A stretch of 64,000 nt of DNA from Marsupella aquatica (GCA_973895155.1 OZ316892.1:12090001-12154000); one strand, 5' to 3'. Numbered from the stretch's first letter, positions 32,766-43,766 are shown. Made by a program: numbers and translations. The notes: generated by a model not told the origin, from the letters alone.

Positions 32766-34269
32766 CTACAACTGCAAAACCTGCAAAGTAGCACGGTGTC
32801 TTGAGAAACTCTCCAAAGGAATCACTTTGGTAAAGGCATCAACAGGATTGAGCTTTCCATCAATCTTGACTAGCTCAAAAGTTTTATCAGACACTGCTTG
32901 CCTGATAAAATGGTACCTGATATCAATGTGCTTCACCCTGCTATCCATCACCTGGTTAGCAGCCAAGTGAAGAGCACTCTGACTATCACAGTTTAGAGTC
33001 ATTTTTCCATGCTCTAAACCCATCTCCGCGATCAACTTATCCAACCAAATTGCTTCCTTTGTAGCTTCTGCTGCTGCAACATACTCTGCTTCTGTAGTAG
33101 ACTGAGATATGCACTTCTGCAAGGTAGATTTCCAACTGATACATCCTCCTCCAAGAGTGTATACAAACCCAGTTGTAGATCTCCTTGTATCCAGATAGCT
33201 TCCATAGTCAGAATCTACATAGCCAACTAACGTTCTATTTGATCTGTTATTAAATAGTAATCCATAGTCCTGTGTTCCCTTCACATACCTAAGAATCCAT
33301 TTCACAGCTTCCCAATGTACCTTCCCTGGATTTGACATGAATCTGCTAACCTTGCCCATCGCTAGGGCCAAGTCAGGCCTAGTACAAGTCATCAAATACA
33401 TCAGACTGCCTACTGCCTTCTCATAAGGAATCTTAGCCATCAGACCTTTCTCCACAACATCCGTAGGAGAGAAAGCCGATGATAACTTGAAATGTGAAGC
33501 TAAAGGAATACTCACTGGCTTACAGCTCTCCATGTTGAATCGTGCAAGTACTTTCCTCGCATACTGGCCTTGACTCAAGCACAACTGTCCAGTCTCAGAG
33601 TTCCTAAAAATCTCCATCCCTAAGATCCTCTTGGCCTTACCAAGATCCTTCATCTTGAATTCAACGCTCAATTTCGCCTTGAGACTGTCAACCTCAGATT
33701 GATCTTTAGCCACAATTAGCATGTCATCCACATAGATCACCAGAATGATGAAACCAAATACATCATTCTTGACTGATTTTGTATACACACAAGGATCATA
33801 CACCATCCTTGTAAAACCTTGAGCAAGCATGAAATCATCAAACCGCTTGTTCCACTGTCTGGGAGACTGCTTCAATCCATACAAGGATTTGAGCAATCTG
33901 CAAACTAAGTTCTCTTGGCCCTTCTTCATAAAGCCTAGTGGCTGTCTCATGAAGATCATCTCTTCCAAGTTGCCATAGAGAAAAGCAGTAACAACATCCA
34001 CCTGATCCATCACCAGATTAAAAAACACAACAAGCTGACACAAGATCCGAATTGTGGAATACTTAGCCACCGGTACGTGAAAAGACCTCATTGTAATCCA
34101 CTCCTTTCTCCTGAGTGAACCCCTTGGCAACAAGCCTTGCCTTGTAGATCTTATCTCCACCCTCTGAAGGACTGTCCTTCAACTTGTAAATCCACTTGCT
34201 GTCCACCACTTGTTGACCTCTTGGAAGCTCCACCAGCTCCCATGTCTTGTTGTCACTCAAAGATTGCAA
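32766..34269 (-). pseudogene. copia-2 reverse transcriptase and RNase H
   Basis: The frame 34269-34063 begins the RT (KTWELVELPRGQQVVDSKWI; FTQEKGVDYNEVFS). A small insertion of about four bases near 34075 shifts the frame, and it continues in 34160-32766. The RT active site is in VIYVDDMLIV, then RNase H with YVDSDYGSYLDTRRSTTGF, STTEAEYVAAAEA and NCDSQSALHLA, ending with the HIDIRYHFIRQ motif. The enzyme would copy element RNA to DNA in virus-like particles. A TAG at 34273-34275 also separates it from the integrase frame. Confidence 0.95.
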
Positions 34270-34275
34270 TTCCCT

Positions 34276-35964
34276 CTACATTGCTGCATTCCACTCATGC
34301 TTCTGCTCTGAAGCACAAGCCTCACTATACGAAGAAGGCTCTCTTTCTTCCAAGATCAAAGCCATATCATCTTCATCAGGTGCAATGTCAATATCATCTA
34401 GCTTAGATGAGTCTGCCCATTGACCATACCTGGTAGGAGCTCTAGTAGAACGATTGGAAGTTTTTCTAGTAGATGACTCTAGCTGATCTGCTGCTGCTGC
34501 TGGCTGAATTTGAGGTACCCCAGCAACAATCTGCTCCTCTTGTTCCATCATAGGAACCAGCTCCAAGCCCGGAGCTTCTCCATCTCTCCTGTCATGAACT
34601 GCATCATGACTAATCTCCCCCTCAACCTGGTCCGGGATGGGAGATTTCCCCTTGTCAGTATGGGAGTCCTGAGAACTCTCCCCCTCCTTTGATGATCTGG
34701 ATTCATTAAAGGACACATCTCTACTGACAATTAGTTTACAGGTTACTGGATCCCATAACCTATAACCCTTAACACCTTTCTGATAGCCAAGGAAAATGCA
34801 CTTCTTGGACTTGGACTCCAGCTTGGATCGAAGTTGGGAAGGTGTAAGCACATAAGCATCACATCCAAAAATCCTCAGATGTGAGTAATCTGCTGGACGC
34901 CCATACCTCATTTCAAATGGCGTCTTGAATCCAATAGAACTGGATGGAGAAAAATTTACCAAATAAGCTGCAGTGTTGACAGCTTCAGCCCAAAACTCAT
35001 GTGGTAAGCATGATTGACTCAACATACTCCTCGAGCGATCCAATAGTGTTCGGTTGAGTCTCTCAGAAACACCATTCTGTTGAGGAGTATAGCTTGTTGT
35101 GAGATGGCGGGTAATCCCCTGCTCCTTACAATACGTTCCAAATTCACCGGAACTGTATTCACCGCCGTTATCCAATCGAAGATATCTCACCTTATTACCA
35201 GTCTGATTTTCAACTTGGGCTTTCCACTCCTTAAAAGTGGCAAAAACATCAGACTTATTGTGTAGAAAGTATATCCACACATACCTTGAGTAATTGTCAA
35301 TGAACGTGACATAGTATAACCGTCCAGAATGTGAGGGAGTAGGGGCGGGACCCCACACATCACTATGTACATACTCAAGTACCTCCTTGCTGGTGTGAGT
35401 TCCATCTCCGAAGGGTTTCCTGTGCTGCTTCCCTAGCACACAGTGCTCACAAAATTCTAACTTACAAGATTGCAAATTAGAAAGTAATCCTTTCTTCTGA
35501 AGAATAACCAAACCTTTTTCACTCATGTGGCCCAAACGGAAGTGCCACAGCCGGGCCGTCTCCTCATGAGATAAGGTTACATTGGCTTCATCATAGACTA
35601 CACTGCCCTCCATAACGTATAGATTGCAATGTCTCTTTCCCTTCAATACAACTTTAGTACCAGTTGAAACCTGAAGGACACCATTAGCAGAACTCCACTG
35701 ATGGCCATTTGCCTCTAAAACTCCAAGTGAAATGAGATTTTTCATCATGTTGGGAATATGTCTCACATTCCTCAATGTTCTCACAGCACCATCAAACATC
35801 TGAAATCTTACAGATCCAAGTCCAACAACTTGACATGGGATTCCATTTCCCATCAACACTGACCCGTTGGAAACCGTGTAAGAACTGAAATAATCTCTTC
35901 TAGAGCAAATGTGAAAAGTACATGCACTATCTAGAATCCAGTCATCACTACCTGGATTTGACAC
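34276..35964 (-). CDS. copia-2 protease and integrase
   Basis: An open frame of 562 aa. The aspartic protease segment at the start has WILDSACTFHICS, with DSA in place of the usual DSG. A GAG-pre-integrase HHCC zinc site follows (LWHFRLGHMS ... CEHCVLGKQ), then the integrase core with catalytic D, D and E in HSDVWGP, LRLDNGGEY and PQQNGVSERLNRT. The tail contains the acidic linker to RT (SRDVSFNES). It ends at a TAG (34273-34275) where the polyprotein should continue. The integrase part looks intact, but the mature polyprotein cannot be made. Confidence 0.93.
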   Translation of the reverse strand: MSNPGSDDWILDSACTFHICSRRDYFSSYTVSNGSVLMGNGIPCQVVGLGSVRFQMFDGAVRTLRNVRHIPNMMKNLISLGVLEANGHQWSSANGVLQVSTGTKVVLKGKRHCNLYVMEGSVVYDEANVTLSHEETARLWHFRLGHMSEKGLVILQKKGLLSNLQSCKLEFCEHCVLGKQHRKPFGDGTHTSKEVLEYVHSDVWGPAPTPSHSGRLYYVTFIDNYSRYVWIYFLHNKSDVFATFKEWKAQVENQTGNKVRYLRLDNGGEYSSGEFGTYCKEQGITRHLTTSYTPQQNGVSERLNRTLLDRSRSMLSQSCLPHEFWAEAVNTAAYLVNFSPSSSIGFKTPFEMRYGRPADYSHLRIFGCDAYVLTPSQLRSKLESKSKKCIFLGYQKGVKGYRLWDPVTCKLIVSRDVSFNESRSSKEGESSQDSHTDKGKSPIPDQVEGEISHDAVHDRRDGEAPGLELVPMMEQEEQIVAGVPQIQPAAAADQLESSTRKTSNRSTRAPTRYGQWADSSKLDDIDIAPDEDDMALILEEREPSSYSEACASEQKHEWNAAM

Positions 35965-35988
35965 TACGTTGAGAGCATAACCTTGACA

Positions 35989-36819
35989 TCACAATATGTC
36001 ATCATCATCGAGTAAATCTACCTCATGCGAGCTCGATGCCGCGTTAGCAGAGGCAGTAGGGACCTTTACTCGACAATCCCTTTTCATGTGGCCAGGCTTG
36101 CCACAATTCCAACATGCAAAAGGCTTTCTCTCTTGCGATTTCCCTCTGGATTTAGATCTCCCCCGTGATGTAGATCTAAACCTATTCTGTCTATTCGTGC
36201 GTTGCGCTGCTCTTCCCCTATTCACATTGAGCGCAGTGCCAGAAGAAGATGATGTCTGTGATTGACCCAACTTCTTCTGAGCATCATCAGACAGTAATGA
36301 GCTCACCACCTCATTATACGAAATGGACTTCAGATCTCTGTACAAGAGCACCTATTTCAAGCCCTGATAAGACGACGGTAAGGAGCTTAGCAGAAGCAAG
36401 GCCTTATCCTCATCTTCAACTCCTTTTTCTAAGTTTGACAAATCCACCGCTAGACTGTCAAACTCATCCAGGTGATCCTGTATCTTGCTCCCTTCCTTGA
36501 GCCTGCGGCTCATCAAGAGAGACTTCTTGTACAGCCGGTCTGACGCATCTTCCCGGTAGTATTTCTCTCTTAGAGCCTTGAACAGTGACGTGCAATTCGC
36601 ATAATCATCCAGTTGCTTGATGATGTGCGGCTTGAGATATAGCATCACTGCATTGACAGCAATCACCTGCTCCTGTCTCCACTGCTTCTTTGAGATCTCC
36701 TCTTCTCCATCATACTGCTCTCGCGTAGAGAGCAGATGAGCTAAGCCCATGGCCCGAAGGACACCCTTCACTTGCTTCTCCCACAGCAAGTAATCAGTAC
36801 GACCATCGTACTTCTCCAC
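35989..36819 (-). pseudogene. copia-2 gag
   Basis: The frame 36819-36352 matches copia-1 gag (KYDGRTDYLLWEKQVKGVLR). A TAG at 36352-36354 stands where copia-1 has Gln (GLKQVLLYRD). The frame resumes at 36351-35989 and ends with a zinc knuckle, CWNCGKPGHMKRDC. The N-terminal segment upstream (starting near 37042) also meets a TGA. Gag forms the particle shell; this copy is broken at two or more points. Confidence 0.92.
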
Positions 36820-36839
36820 CTCAAACTCACTCCTCCAAA

Positions 36840-38712
36840 TCTAGCCATCTCCCTCTTCTTTCCAACTACCGACAGCTCTGGTAGTAACACAGCTTCCTCC
36901 ACTGCACGTCGCACCGGTGATCATATTGGTGTCACTAGTTCCTCCTCAAACGGTAGCAGCTCCTCCTCAGACTCTCCGTCTGACCGTCGCGATCCTGAAG
37001 CTCCACTGATGCCAATTCTTCCAGTATCCTCCGAGTCACTCATATGAATCAATCACAAAAAAATGTCTTTTTTCGAAACTTCTCACAAAACTCAAAACTC
37101 AACACCGCCGCGTAGCCCACGAAGCTAGGAGTCCAATACTGAAAGCCGAAATCAAAATCAAAATTCGACAGAAAAGTTATTCAAATTTCGGTCGGGGTGG
37201 GTAAAACCTTGGGAAACTCCCCTGTTTTGACCACCTCGGAGAATACCCAGTATAACCCGTCGTTGGAATTGCGATGTGATCGGTGCGCCGCGATGCTAAC
37301 TCCAGTGGCAACGTCCTCACCGAAAAAAAACCAAAAAAGTTACCGTTCGGCGGACAGAATCTTTGTCGAACGGCCGAAAAACAGCTCTTTGTTTTTTGGG
37401 AATATTCCCGCACAGTATAGCAGGTCTCACAGGGGGCCGTTCCCCCTGTCGGAGCGGTTAAAACGGAGGGTCACAGGGCCCAGGACAGCCAATAGAAGAG
37501 TCAGCAAGAAAGACAAAAAATTGGCCTTCAAAAAGGGGGTGTAAAGGCCCTTTGGCAAAAATACGCCTTAAAAGCACGACGCGAGGCGGGCCAGGCAGAG
37601 TACAGGGATACGGGTGGGGGTAAACACGGGTAGGAAGGGAGGAACGACGGGGCCGCGTACAGGCGGTAGCCGCCGTGTATAGGCAGAGTTGGGCTGGGGG
37701 TCGCGAGTACGTCGTCGCGAGGCAGCGGCCGGCCGTGAGGGAGTTACAAAGGGCGAGGGCCTGTATACGGGCTCGCTTAGGGCCGAGGGGGGCTAAACGC
37801 GGCCAGCAGCAGCTGCAAACGCACCAATCGGCGCTGCGCTGCGCCGTGTATTCAGGGTGCACCGGGGTTTGCAAAGGTAGGGGGGCGCGGGCCTAGCAGG
37901 GGCGTCCAGCGAGCGGGGAGGGGGGGGAAACAAATACACAGGGGGAGGAGTCGGGGCCCAAGTGTGTGTATACACCTCGTATACACACACAGGGACCAAA
38001 CCCCCTTTAAACGCCAAAAATGACCCCCCCAAGCAAAAATCAGTCACACACCTTAATTGCCGCTGATTTAAATGAGAAAAGTGAATGCCGCCAAAGGGAT
38101 ATGTAGCCGAAGTGCACCGACACAGTCTGCAGCTCCAGCAGAGTAAATTATTTCCGCCGCGTCGCCTTCACTCCGCGTCAAGTACCAATCCGGGCTCAAA
38201 ACGACCGCCTCGCCGTGATCAAACCGTAGAGCCGTGGCACTTCGCGTCTCTCCCAACAAGTCGGACGTCACAAAGGGAAACCCGTTTCAGATGAGAACAA
38301 GCTCCATAGCTTGTGAAAAAACCTGAACGTCTCCTTCACTCGTCACGACGCACTCGGTAACAACTCGGCAGCAATCCAGCTACCAAAACGACCAGCTCGC
38401 TTCAACCTTCAACTTGAGCTATAATGTGTGATCCCTCCCGTACCGCACAGCTCACTCCGTTGAAAAATGCAAACTCTGGTCTCTCCCCCGAAAACCCGTC
38501 GAACACGAATAAAACCTGAACGACGCAAACTTTGATTCCTCCGCACCACAGATACCGATCAGCAAGTTCTAACCACCGTTAGAAAGCCCTCTCACTAACC
38601 TATCCGCTCAGCCACACACATTCGAGTTTCATGCGACAAAACTCTGAATGTGTCACCGACAATGAACGCTGGAAAAACCTGTCACGAAAAAACCTCGTCA
38701 CCTCCCAGGCAT
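36840..38712 (-). other. copia-2 5' leader
   Basis: About 1.9 kb between the primer site and intact gag, unusually long for copia. It includes a GC-rich stretch (37430-37960) with no conserved frame, the broken start of gag, and a block shared with the copia-1 leader (37060-37430). I call no gene in it. Confidence 0.7.
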
Positions 38713-38724
38713 GCTCTGATACCA
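38713..38724 (-). promoter_or_regulatory. copia-2 primer-binding site (initiator tRNA-Met)
   Basis: TGGTATCAGAGC on the minus strand, two bases inside the 5' LTR, is complementary to the 3' end of plant initiator tRNA-Met. Confidence 0.95.
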
Positions 38725-38726
38725 CT

Positions 38727-39070
38727 TGTTGAGCATAGACGACATTCGCAACGGCAAGCCCATGAACCATCCAACGCACAATAGTCGACACAGAGAGATA
38801 CGTGGTTCACCTCCACATGAGGCTACGTCCACGGGAACACACAAGAGCTTTACTGCACTCTAGGCCGACCGGCCATACCAAGCATCCACAGCACAAGCTC
38901 TTCCTATCTCTCAACTAGCTCCGTAACAATGAGCCTAAGTTCCACCAGGGTCTGGCATCAGCCCTGGCTATATGCACAACAGCACTACCGCTAACATTAG
39001 CTAAGTCCTAACCCGAGTTAGCCTAACTATAGTTAGGTCATGAGTCACAAGACTAGAGCAATATCTAACA
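38727..39070 (-). repeat. copia-2 5' LTR
   Basis: 344 bp, six substitutions from 32215-32558. On the minus strand it carries the element's own promoter; I did not find an unambiguous TATA box. Confidence 0.97.
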
Positions 39071-39075
39071 TGCAT

Positions 39076-39650
39076 GTCGACCTTTGGCTCGTGTCCGTTG
39101 TGGCCACAATGATGGTTTGGTGCCGGATCACGAGATTTGGGTAGGATGTGCTCAATTTCCTCCGTTATTGAGGTTAAATTGACAGGTGCTTTTGTATCAT
39201 AATTGTGCTACACGAGGCTCGCGTAGGATGTCATAATCAACTTATGACTTGCAAATCCCGGATCTTATCACAGACACCCATATCACACGGCATGTACTAA
39301 TTGTCGGGTTGAGGACTGTGGGAGAACAATAGGCGAGGTTGGAGTTGGTTGGTTCCATTCACTTTCCGCACGAGGCTCGTGTAGGCCAAACTACTCAGCT
39401 CTAGGATCATTATGACCTTGGAAAGTGAAAGGTGTGTACTTGTACTGAATGTCACTTTCACTGCAATGGCGCGCATGTCAACCTATGGCTCGGGTCCGTT
39501 GTGGCCACAATGATGGTGTGGTGCCGGGTCACGGGTTTTAGTATCATAATTGTGCCATACATGGCTCGCGTAGGATGTCATAATGAACTTATGACTTGCA
39601 AATCCTGGATCTCATCACACACACCTTTATTCGAGAGGCTTATTTCTCTC
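39076..39650. repeat. Rest of first and second copy of the ~395-bp tandem duplication
   Basis: 39076-39286 completes the unit interrupted by copia-2, and 39287 to about 39650 is the second unit. Palindromes at 39207-39227, 39365-39385 and 39554-39574 fall in equivalent places. The pairs GTTGTGGCCACAATGATGG and GATGTCATAAT.AACTTATGAC show the match. Confidence 0.8.
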
Positions 39651-39776
39651 CTTCAAGTTATGCTTTGTGATGAACTTCTGGCTCAGTCTCCAACATCTCT
39701 CTGATCAAATCTTCCTTTTCCCAATTGAGCGTTTGACAACCATTTTGGATCGTGGTGATTTTCCTTAACTTTCATA

Positions 39777-40175
39777 ATGGCACATGGGAGACGATTGAGG
39801 AGTTCTTTGGCATTACATACGGAGGAGAGTTCTAGAGCATTACAGGCAGAGAATGCGAATGACGAGCGGTCCAACTTCTCTGTGTGCTCGGAGCCATCCG
39901 ATAGTTTTGACTCTGGAGTTGCTGCAAGAACAGAAACCATTCCTCCTCTTGGCAACCAAACTGTGGTTAGTCATGACAAGACGAATGACCAGGCACCTGT
40001 TGCAGATGAGGTGGAGGAGGAACAAAAAGAGCAAGAGAAGAAGCCGACAAAGGCCGCGGAGGAGGAACAAAAGAGGATCCGTCGGGAGGAATGTCGAACG
40101 ATGAGGCGTCGTTGGAAGAGGGAGCATTTGGCCACTAGAAGAAAACGTCCCCTTTTGAGACCCTATGCTTTGTGA
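39777..40175 (+). CDS. Small acidic-then-basic ORF, unknown
   Basis: A 132-aa frame from ATG 39777. The first half is Ser/Asn/Glu-rich (CSEPSDSFDSGVAARTE), then a Glu/Lys helix (EEVEEEQKEQEKK-like) and a strongly basic end (ECRTMRRRWKREHLATRRKR). It could be a small DNA-binding or nuclear protein of the composite element, or chance. There is no recognised family. It lies just beyond the palindrome-bearing tandem repeat. Confidence 0.35.
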   Translation: MAHGRRLRSSLALHTEESSRALQAENANDERSNFSVCSEPSDSFDSGVAARTETIPPLGNQTVVSHDKTNDQAPVADEVEEEQKEQEKKPTKAAEEEQKRIRREECRTMRRRWKREHLATRRKRPLLRPYAL

Positions 40176-40195
40176 CTTTAGGGAGACTTTCAAAA

Positions 40196-41000
40196 ATACA
40201 TGACTCCAAGTTTAGGGGAGTCATTGTTGTTACATTTTATCAACTGATTTTTGGGGGATATTTGTGAAAGTCATTCCTACAACTTCTGATAAAGTAGCAA
40301 TTGTAACACTAGTAGGGCAGTCATATGTAAGTTGAATAAGCTACTCTCCATTACGGCATTCTGAAATAGAGTGCAAGAAGGATTACATGCACTCTAGACA
40401 TCACGGAATGTTCCATTTACAACCCTTGACTTGCAACTTGCGGAGTCGGGAGCACTAGGTGCACATAGAAGGAATGGGGGTTTAGGGTTGCAAAACTAGT
40501 TAAATGTCTTCATGTCAAGAGCATTGTAGCTAGTTATCCTAGCTAGCCTAATTAAACGTGCATGGGAGTACTTGCCTCTATAATAGTAAGTCTTATGCTG
40601 CTCAATGGATTCCTTAGAGTTCATGGGCAACTTTGACAAGAATATTGGGGTGATATCATTTTCAATTCAGGGCTAAAGTAGTGTCTGGCCCCCATTCTTT
40701 GTCCACCCTCCCTAAGTGGCATGTGTAAGGGTTAATTTACAGTTGCGTTCTAAGAAGGTTACAGTTGCGTTCATTTAATCTTTGCTCACAAAGTGTCGTG
40801 TCCAATTTGCTTTAGGGTACTAACATGTGTATCAACGGCTCATGTCAACGCAAAGTGGTCGAGGCTCATTGGGTTTGGTTCACTAAGTGTCACTAAGTGT
40901 TAAGGTATGCTTTGTGCGTGAGTGTGCCTTTGGACACGAGTTTAGGGTGCGCGGGTTTTTTTTAGGGTTTAAACACGCCAGCAGAGTGCAAAGTTCAGTT
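40196..41000. other. No gene seen
   Basis: Mixed AT-rich sequence. The composite element may end here, but I found no terminal inverted repeat or target duplication. Confidence 0.4.
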
Positions 41001-41439
41001 CAATGTGCGTGGGAACTCTGAGGGTTTTGTTTCAGAAAAACTCACTTGTCCATTACGGGGACATTCGTCGTGCCTGAAGGTCGTCACATTGTGCGCGGTC
41101 TCACGAAGTGGGGAGTGTGCTTCGCGATCGGGGCAGTTCCTTCGCGTAGGGGAGTTTTGCGCTTGGAGCTTGAAGGTTTACCTTCAAAGCTCTAGAGCAT
41201 TCAAGCTGAGAGGGCGACCGGCTTGCGGAGTGGAGAGGTGAGCTGCAGTGGACGACGAGCTCTAGGACTGGGAGGAGCTGTGGGCGGGCAGGAGCTGCAA
41301 TTTGGGAGCTGCTCTGGCCGCCGGTCTGGCCGAGGAGCTACGAGCGGAGAGCAGCTGGAGTGGAGCTCGAGCGGAGTGGAGCTGGAGTGGAGTGCTTCTG
41401 TCACACACTGCTGAGGATTGCTACGTAGCTTCAGTTTGG

Positions 41440-41690
41440 GCGGCGGTGCGAGCAGAGGTGCTGAGAGCGGCTCAGGTGCCAAAGGAGGTGGTGCGAGCGG
41501 AGGTGCGAGCGGAGGTGCTGAGAGCGGCTCAGGTGCCAAAGGAGGTGGTGCGAGCGGAGGTGCGAGCGGAGGTGCTGAGAGCGGCTCAGGTGCCAAAGGA
41601 GGTGCTGAGAGCGGAGGTGCGAGCGGAGGTGCGAGCGGAGGTGCGAGCGGATGTGCTAAGAGCGGAGGTGGTAAGAGAGGTGCTATTGGA
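41440..41690. repeat. Minisatellite: 57-bp and 12-bp tandem repeats
   Basis: CTGAGAGCGGCTCAGG recurs at 41461, 41518 and 41575 (57-bp period, 19 codons). It is followed by short GAGGTGCGAGCG units. Frames stay open on both strands (Gly/Ala/Ser-rich on plus, Pro/Ala-rich on minus) because the period is a multiple of three. No start, domain or splice context supports a gene. Confidence 0.85.
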
Positions 41691-41799
41691 TCACTGAGAA
41701 GGCTGCAACCTCTCTATCTTATTCCTACTATCTGGCGGTTGCAGTTGGAAGGAGGGTCGAGTGGCGAACATTTTGTCAGTTGAGGACTCAGCTGCGGGT

Positions 41800-43390
41800 T
41801 TGTCATTTCCTGGAGCTCAATCGCTTGCTACTAAGACTACTGTTGCTGCAATTGCAAGTTGCTTGATCATGAGCTACCTAGCTCCATTGTGAGTTGCCTC
41901 CCTATTCTCCTTGTTCTCCCTGTCTCCCCCTTGCTTGCAGTTACTATCGCCAGGAAGAATGTGTTTGGCCAAGATGCTAGATTGCGACTTGTCTTCTTGC
42001 TTCTAGCTCGTGTATATGCTGGCATCCGTGGGGGTTCCTCGAGTTTGAGTCTGCAGAGGAAGAGTCTATCATAGTCTAATTAAATGTGGGCCATATTACT
42101 CTGGTCATGAATGAGTTCCCTGGAAATAGAACCTCTCTGATTATAGAGGTGCGATTTGGTCAGAATTTTTTCCCCTCTCATTGTATCCACTGATGCCAAC
42201 TCACTTTCATCACCTCAATTCTGAACAATGAGCGTAGTCTCAGGCTCCATACTGCCTATACTGAATGGTCTAGCTGCGATGTCCACCTCGGCTGAAGTGA
42301 GCTCTGACTTGGAGCCTTAACATTTGTGTTCGATCTGTGGGGCTGTTTAGAGTTGGTTCCGTCCAGAAGCTGCTCTACTGAAGTGATAGAGCTCCGGCTT
42401 GGAGGTGGATCTTCACTTTTTTGTGGGTCTGAGTGACTTCTGTCTAGCTGGGCTTAGCTGAGTCAGTAATACATTCAAAAGAGGTGAGTATCCCTGACCA
42501 ACATTTATTTACTCTTGACCACGCCAAACTAATGGCGCTTCAATTTGAACTTTCTAAGTCTGACTGCTGACTCCGCTCCTTAAAACCTACCTTAATTATA
42601 TTCATGTCTTTCTTTTGTGCATGCGCATAATGTCTTTCATTCAGTTTAACATTAAATGTGAGACAGGGCTGCATCCAGCTCTTCTAGATGACAAGAAGGC
42701 ATTGATCAGTTGCTTTTTTATCTGTCCTCACCAAACAAGAAATCTTTCTTACAAGAAACCTATCTTACAAGAAATCCAGCCTGGCCGAGAAGCTGCAAGT
42801 GGGGAGGATGTCTGTAGAAATTTGTAAGGAGTGGTTTGTCTCACAATGCCATTGTTGATGAAACCTTGCTTCTGCTGATGAAACCTTGCTTCTTCTTAAT
42901 CCAATGCTTGCTGCCTTGTTACAACGTTTGTCTAGTTGACCACTTCAGTGCCTATTCTTCATTTCCTGTTGTTCCATTTTTGGAAATTTATGCTTAAGGA
43001 ACCTGCATTTCCTTCCCTGTCCCCATGCTATCTCCACTGCACCTTCCACTGCTAGCTATGTTGATTCCTTCCACTGCTAGCTCTAGACAATGATGCAGTC
43101 CAAATGCTGATCAGTCTCACTGGGGGTGCCGGTGCAGACACAACTCGCACTGTGTGATTGTAGTTTTGCTTTGTCAGGACGAATGTGTTTGGCTAAGATG
43201 CTAGATTGTGGCTTATCTTCTTGCTTCCATCTCGTGTATATTCAATTAGTAGAAGCTGGGAATGAAGTGAAAATTGAATTTCCTTATATTAAGCATCCTG
43301 ACCTAGAAACTCAATACATAAACTCCTGGAGTCCCTCGGGACATAAAATGAGCCAAATTGTTTCAAAATTGGGAACCTGCACCCGCACTA
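41800..43390. other. No gene seen; contains a ~75-bp duplicated segment
   Basis: GAATGTGTTTGGC.AAGATGC and the following TTCTTGCTTC..TCGTGTATAT occur at 41957-42020 and again at 43180-43245. TGATGAAACCTTGCTTC is doubled near 42850. The short open frames here have no recognisable domain. Confidence 0.6.
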
Positions 43391-43391
43391 C

Positions 43392-43766
43392 TCAAACAAA
43401 TGTGTTGGGCTTGGTGGCCTTGTAAGTCGTCTTTAGCTTTCGCGATGGAGGTTGAATCTTGCGGTACGTCAAGGGGAACTTGATCTTTGAATCATGGAAC
43501 TGCTTGGTACTTTCTCGCTTGCACAGAGAGACAGGGACTGTTGTAGTCTTGATGATCTGGATGCAAGGGAACCAAACTCTATGACAAGAAGCCATCTCAT
43601 CATACATCTGCTCTACAACGATGTTCAATGTGGTATCACGATATTTCTTGTACATGTTGGGATAACCTGTACGACTCTGATACCTCACCCAGATACCGAA
43701 GTTCTTAATTGTGGTGGGCTTCTTTTCGAAGATCTGGTAGACACATTATTCAGCATTTGCTAACTT
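43392..43766 (-). pseudogene. RPL18A: Ribosomal protein L18a (eL20), 5'-truncated pseudogene
   Basis: On the minus strand the peptide matches the C-terminal half of eukaryotic L18a: [68 protein letters not shown] and stop. An in-frame TAA lies upstream of IFEKK (near 43755), and the N-terminal half is missing. The segment is intron-free, as in a truncated retrocopy made by a LINE-type machinery, but I see no poly(A) tail. The protein is a 60S ribosomal subunit component; this copy is not functional. Confidence 0.85.

Larger units (their letters stand above)
32215..39070 (-). mobile_element. Complete Ty1/copia retrotransposon (copia-2)
   Basis: It has two 344-bp LTRs (element orientation TGTTAGATATTG...GCTCAACA), the 5-bp target duplication TGCAT on both sides, a polypurine tract, and a primer site matching initiator tRNA-Met. 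Coding order on the minus strand is gag, protease, integrase, reverse transcriptase, RNase H. The LTRs differ at six positions in 344 (about 1.7%), so the insertion is fairly recent. Internal genes carry stops and a frameshift, so it is not autonomous now. Confidence 0.97.
9781..40200. mobile_element. Composite element: ParB-like/MTase/Ulp1/FCP1 gene plus DUF7869-type transposase gene
   Basis: Two divergent decayed genes share a short central promoter region (17.8-18.4 kb). The minus gene encodes ParB-like, methyltransferase, Ulp1 and FCP1-like domains; the plus gene is a DUF7869-type transposase. A 21-bp palindrome family is scattered through both halves. Removing the 9.5-kb insertion (18988-28466) and the copia (32215-39070) leaves roughly 14 kb. 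That both halves form one mobile unit is inferred from the shared palindromes and divergent layout. I found no terminal repeats or target duplication, so the outer limits are approximate. Confidence 0.45.

Noticed and set aside
36715-36735. TCTCGCGTAGAGAG in copia-2 gag (and its copia-1 counterpart near 8700)
   Set aside because: Only one arm of the palindrome is present and it is coding sequence shared by both copia copies.
41201-41596. Pro/Ala-rich minus ORF and the Gly-rich plus ORFs
   Set aside because: Open frames over a 57-bp tandem repeat; nothing supports translation.
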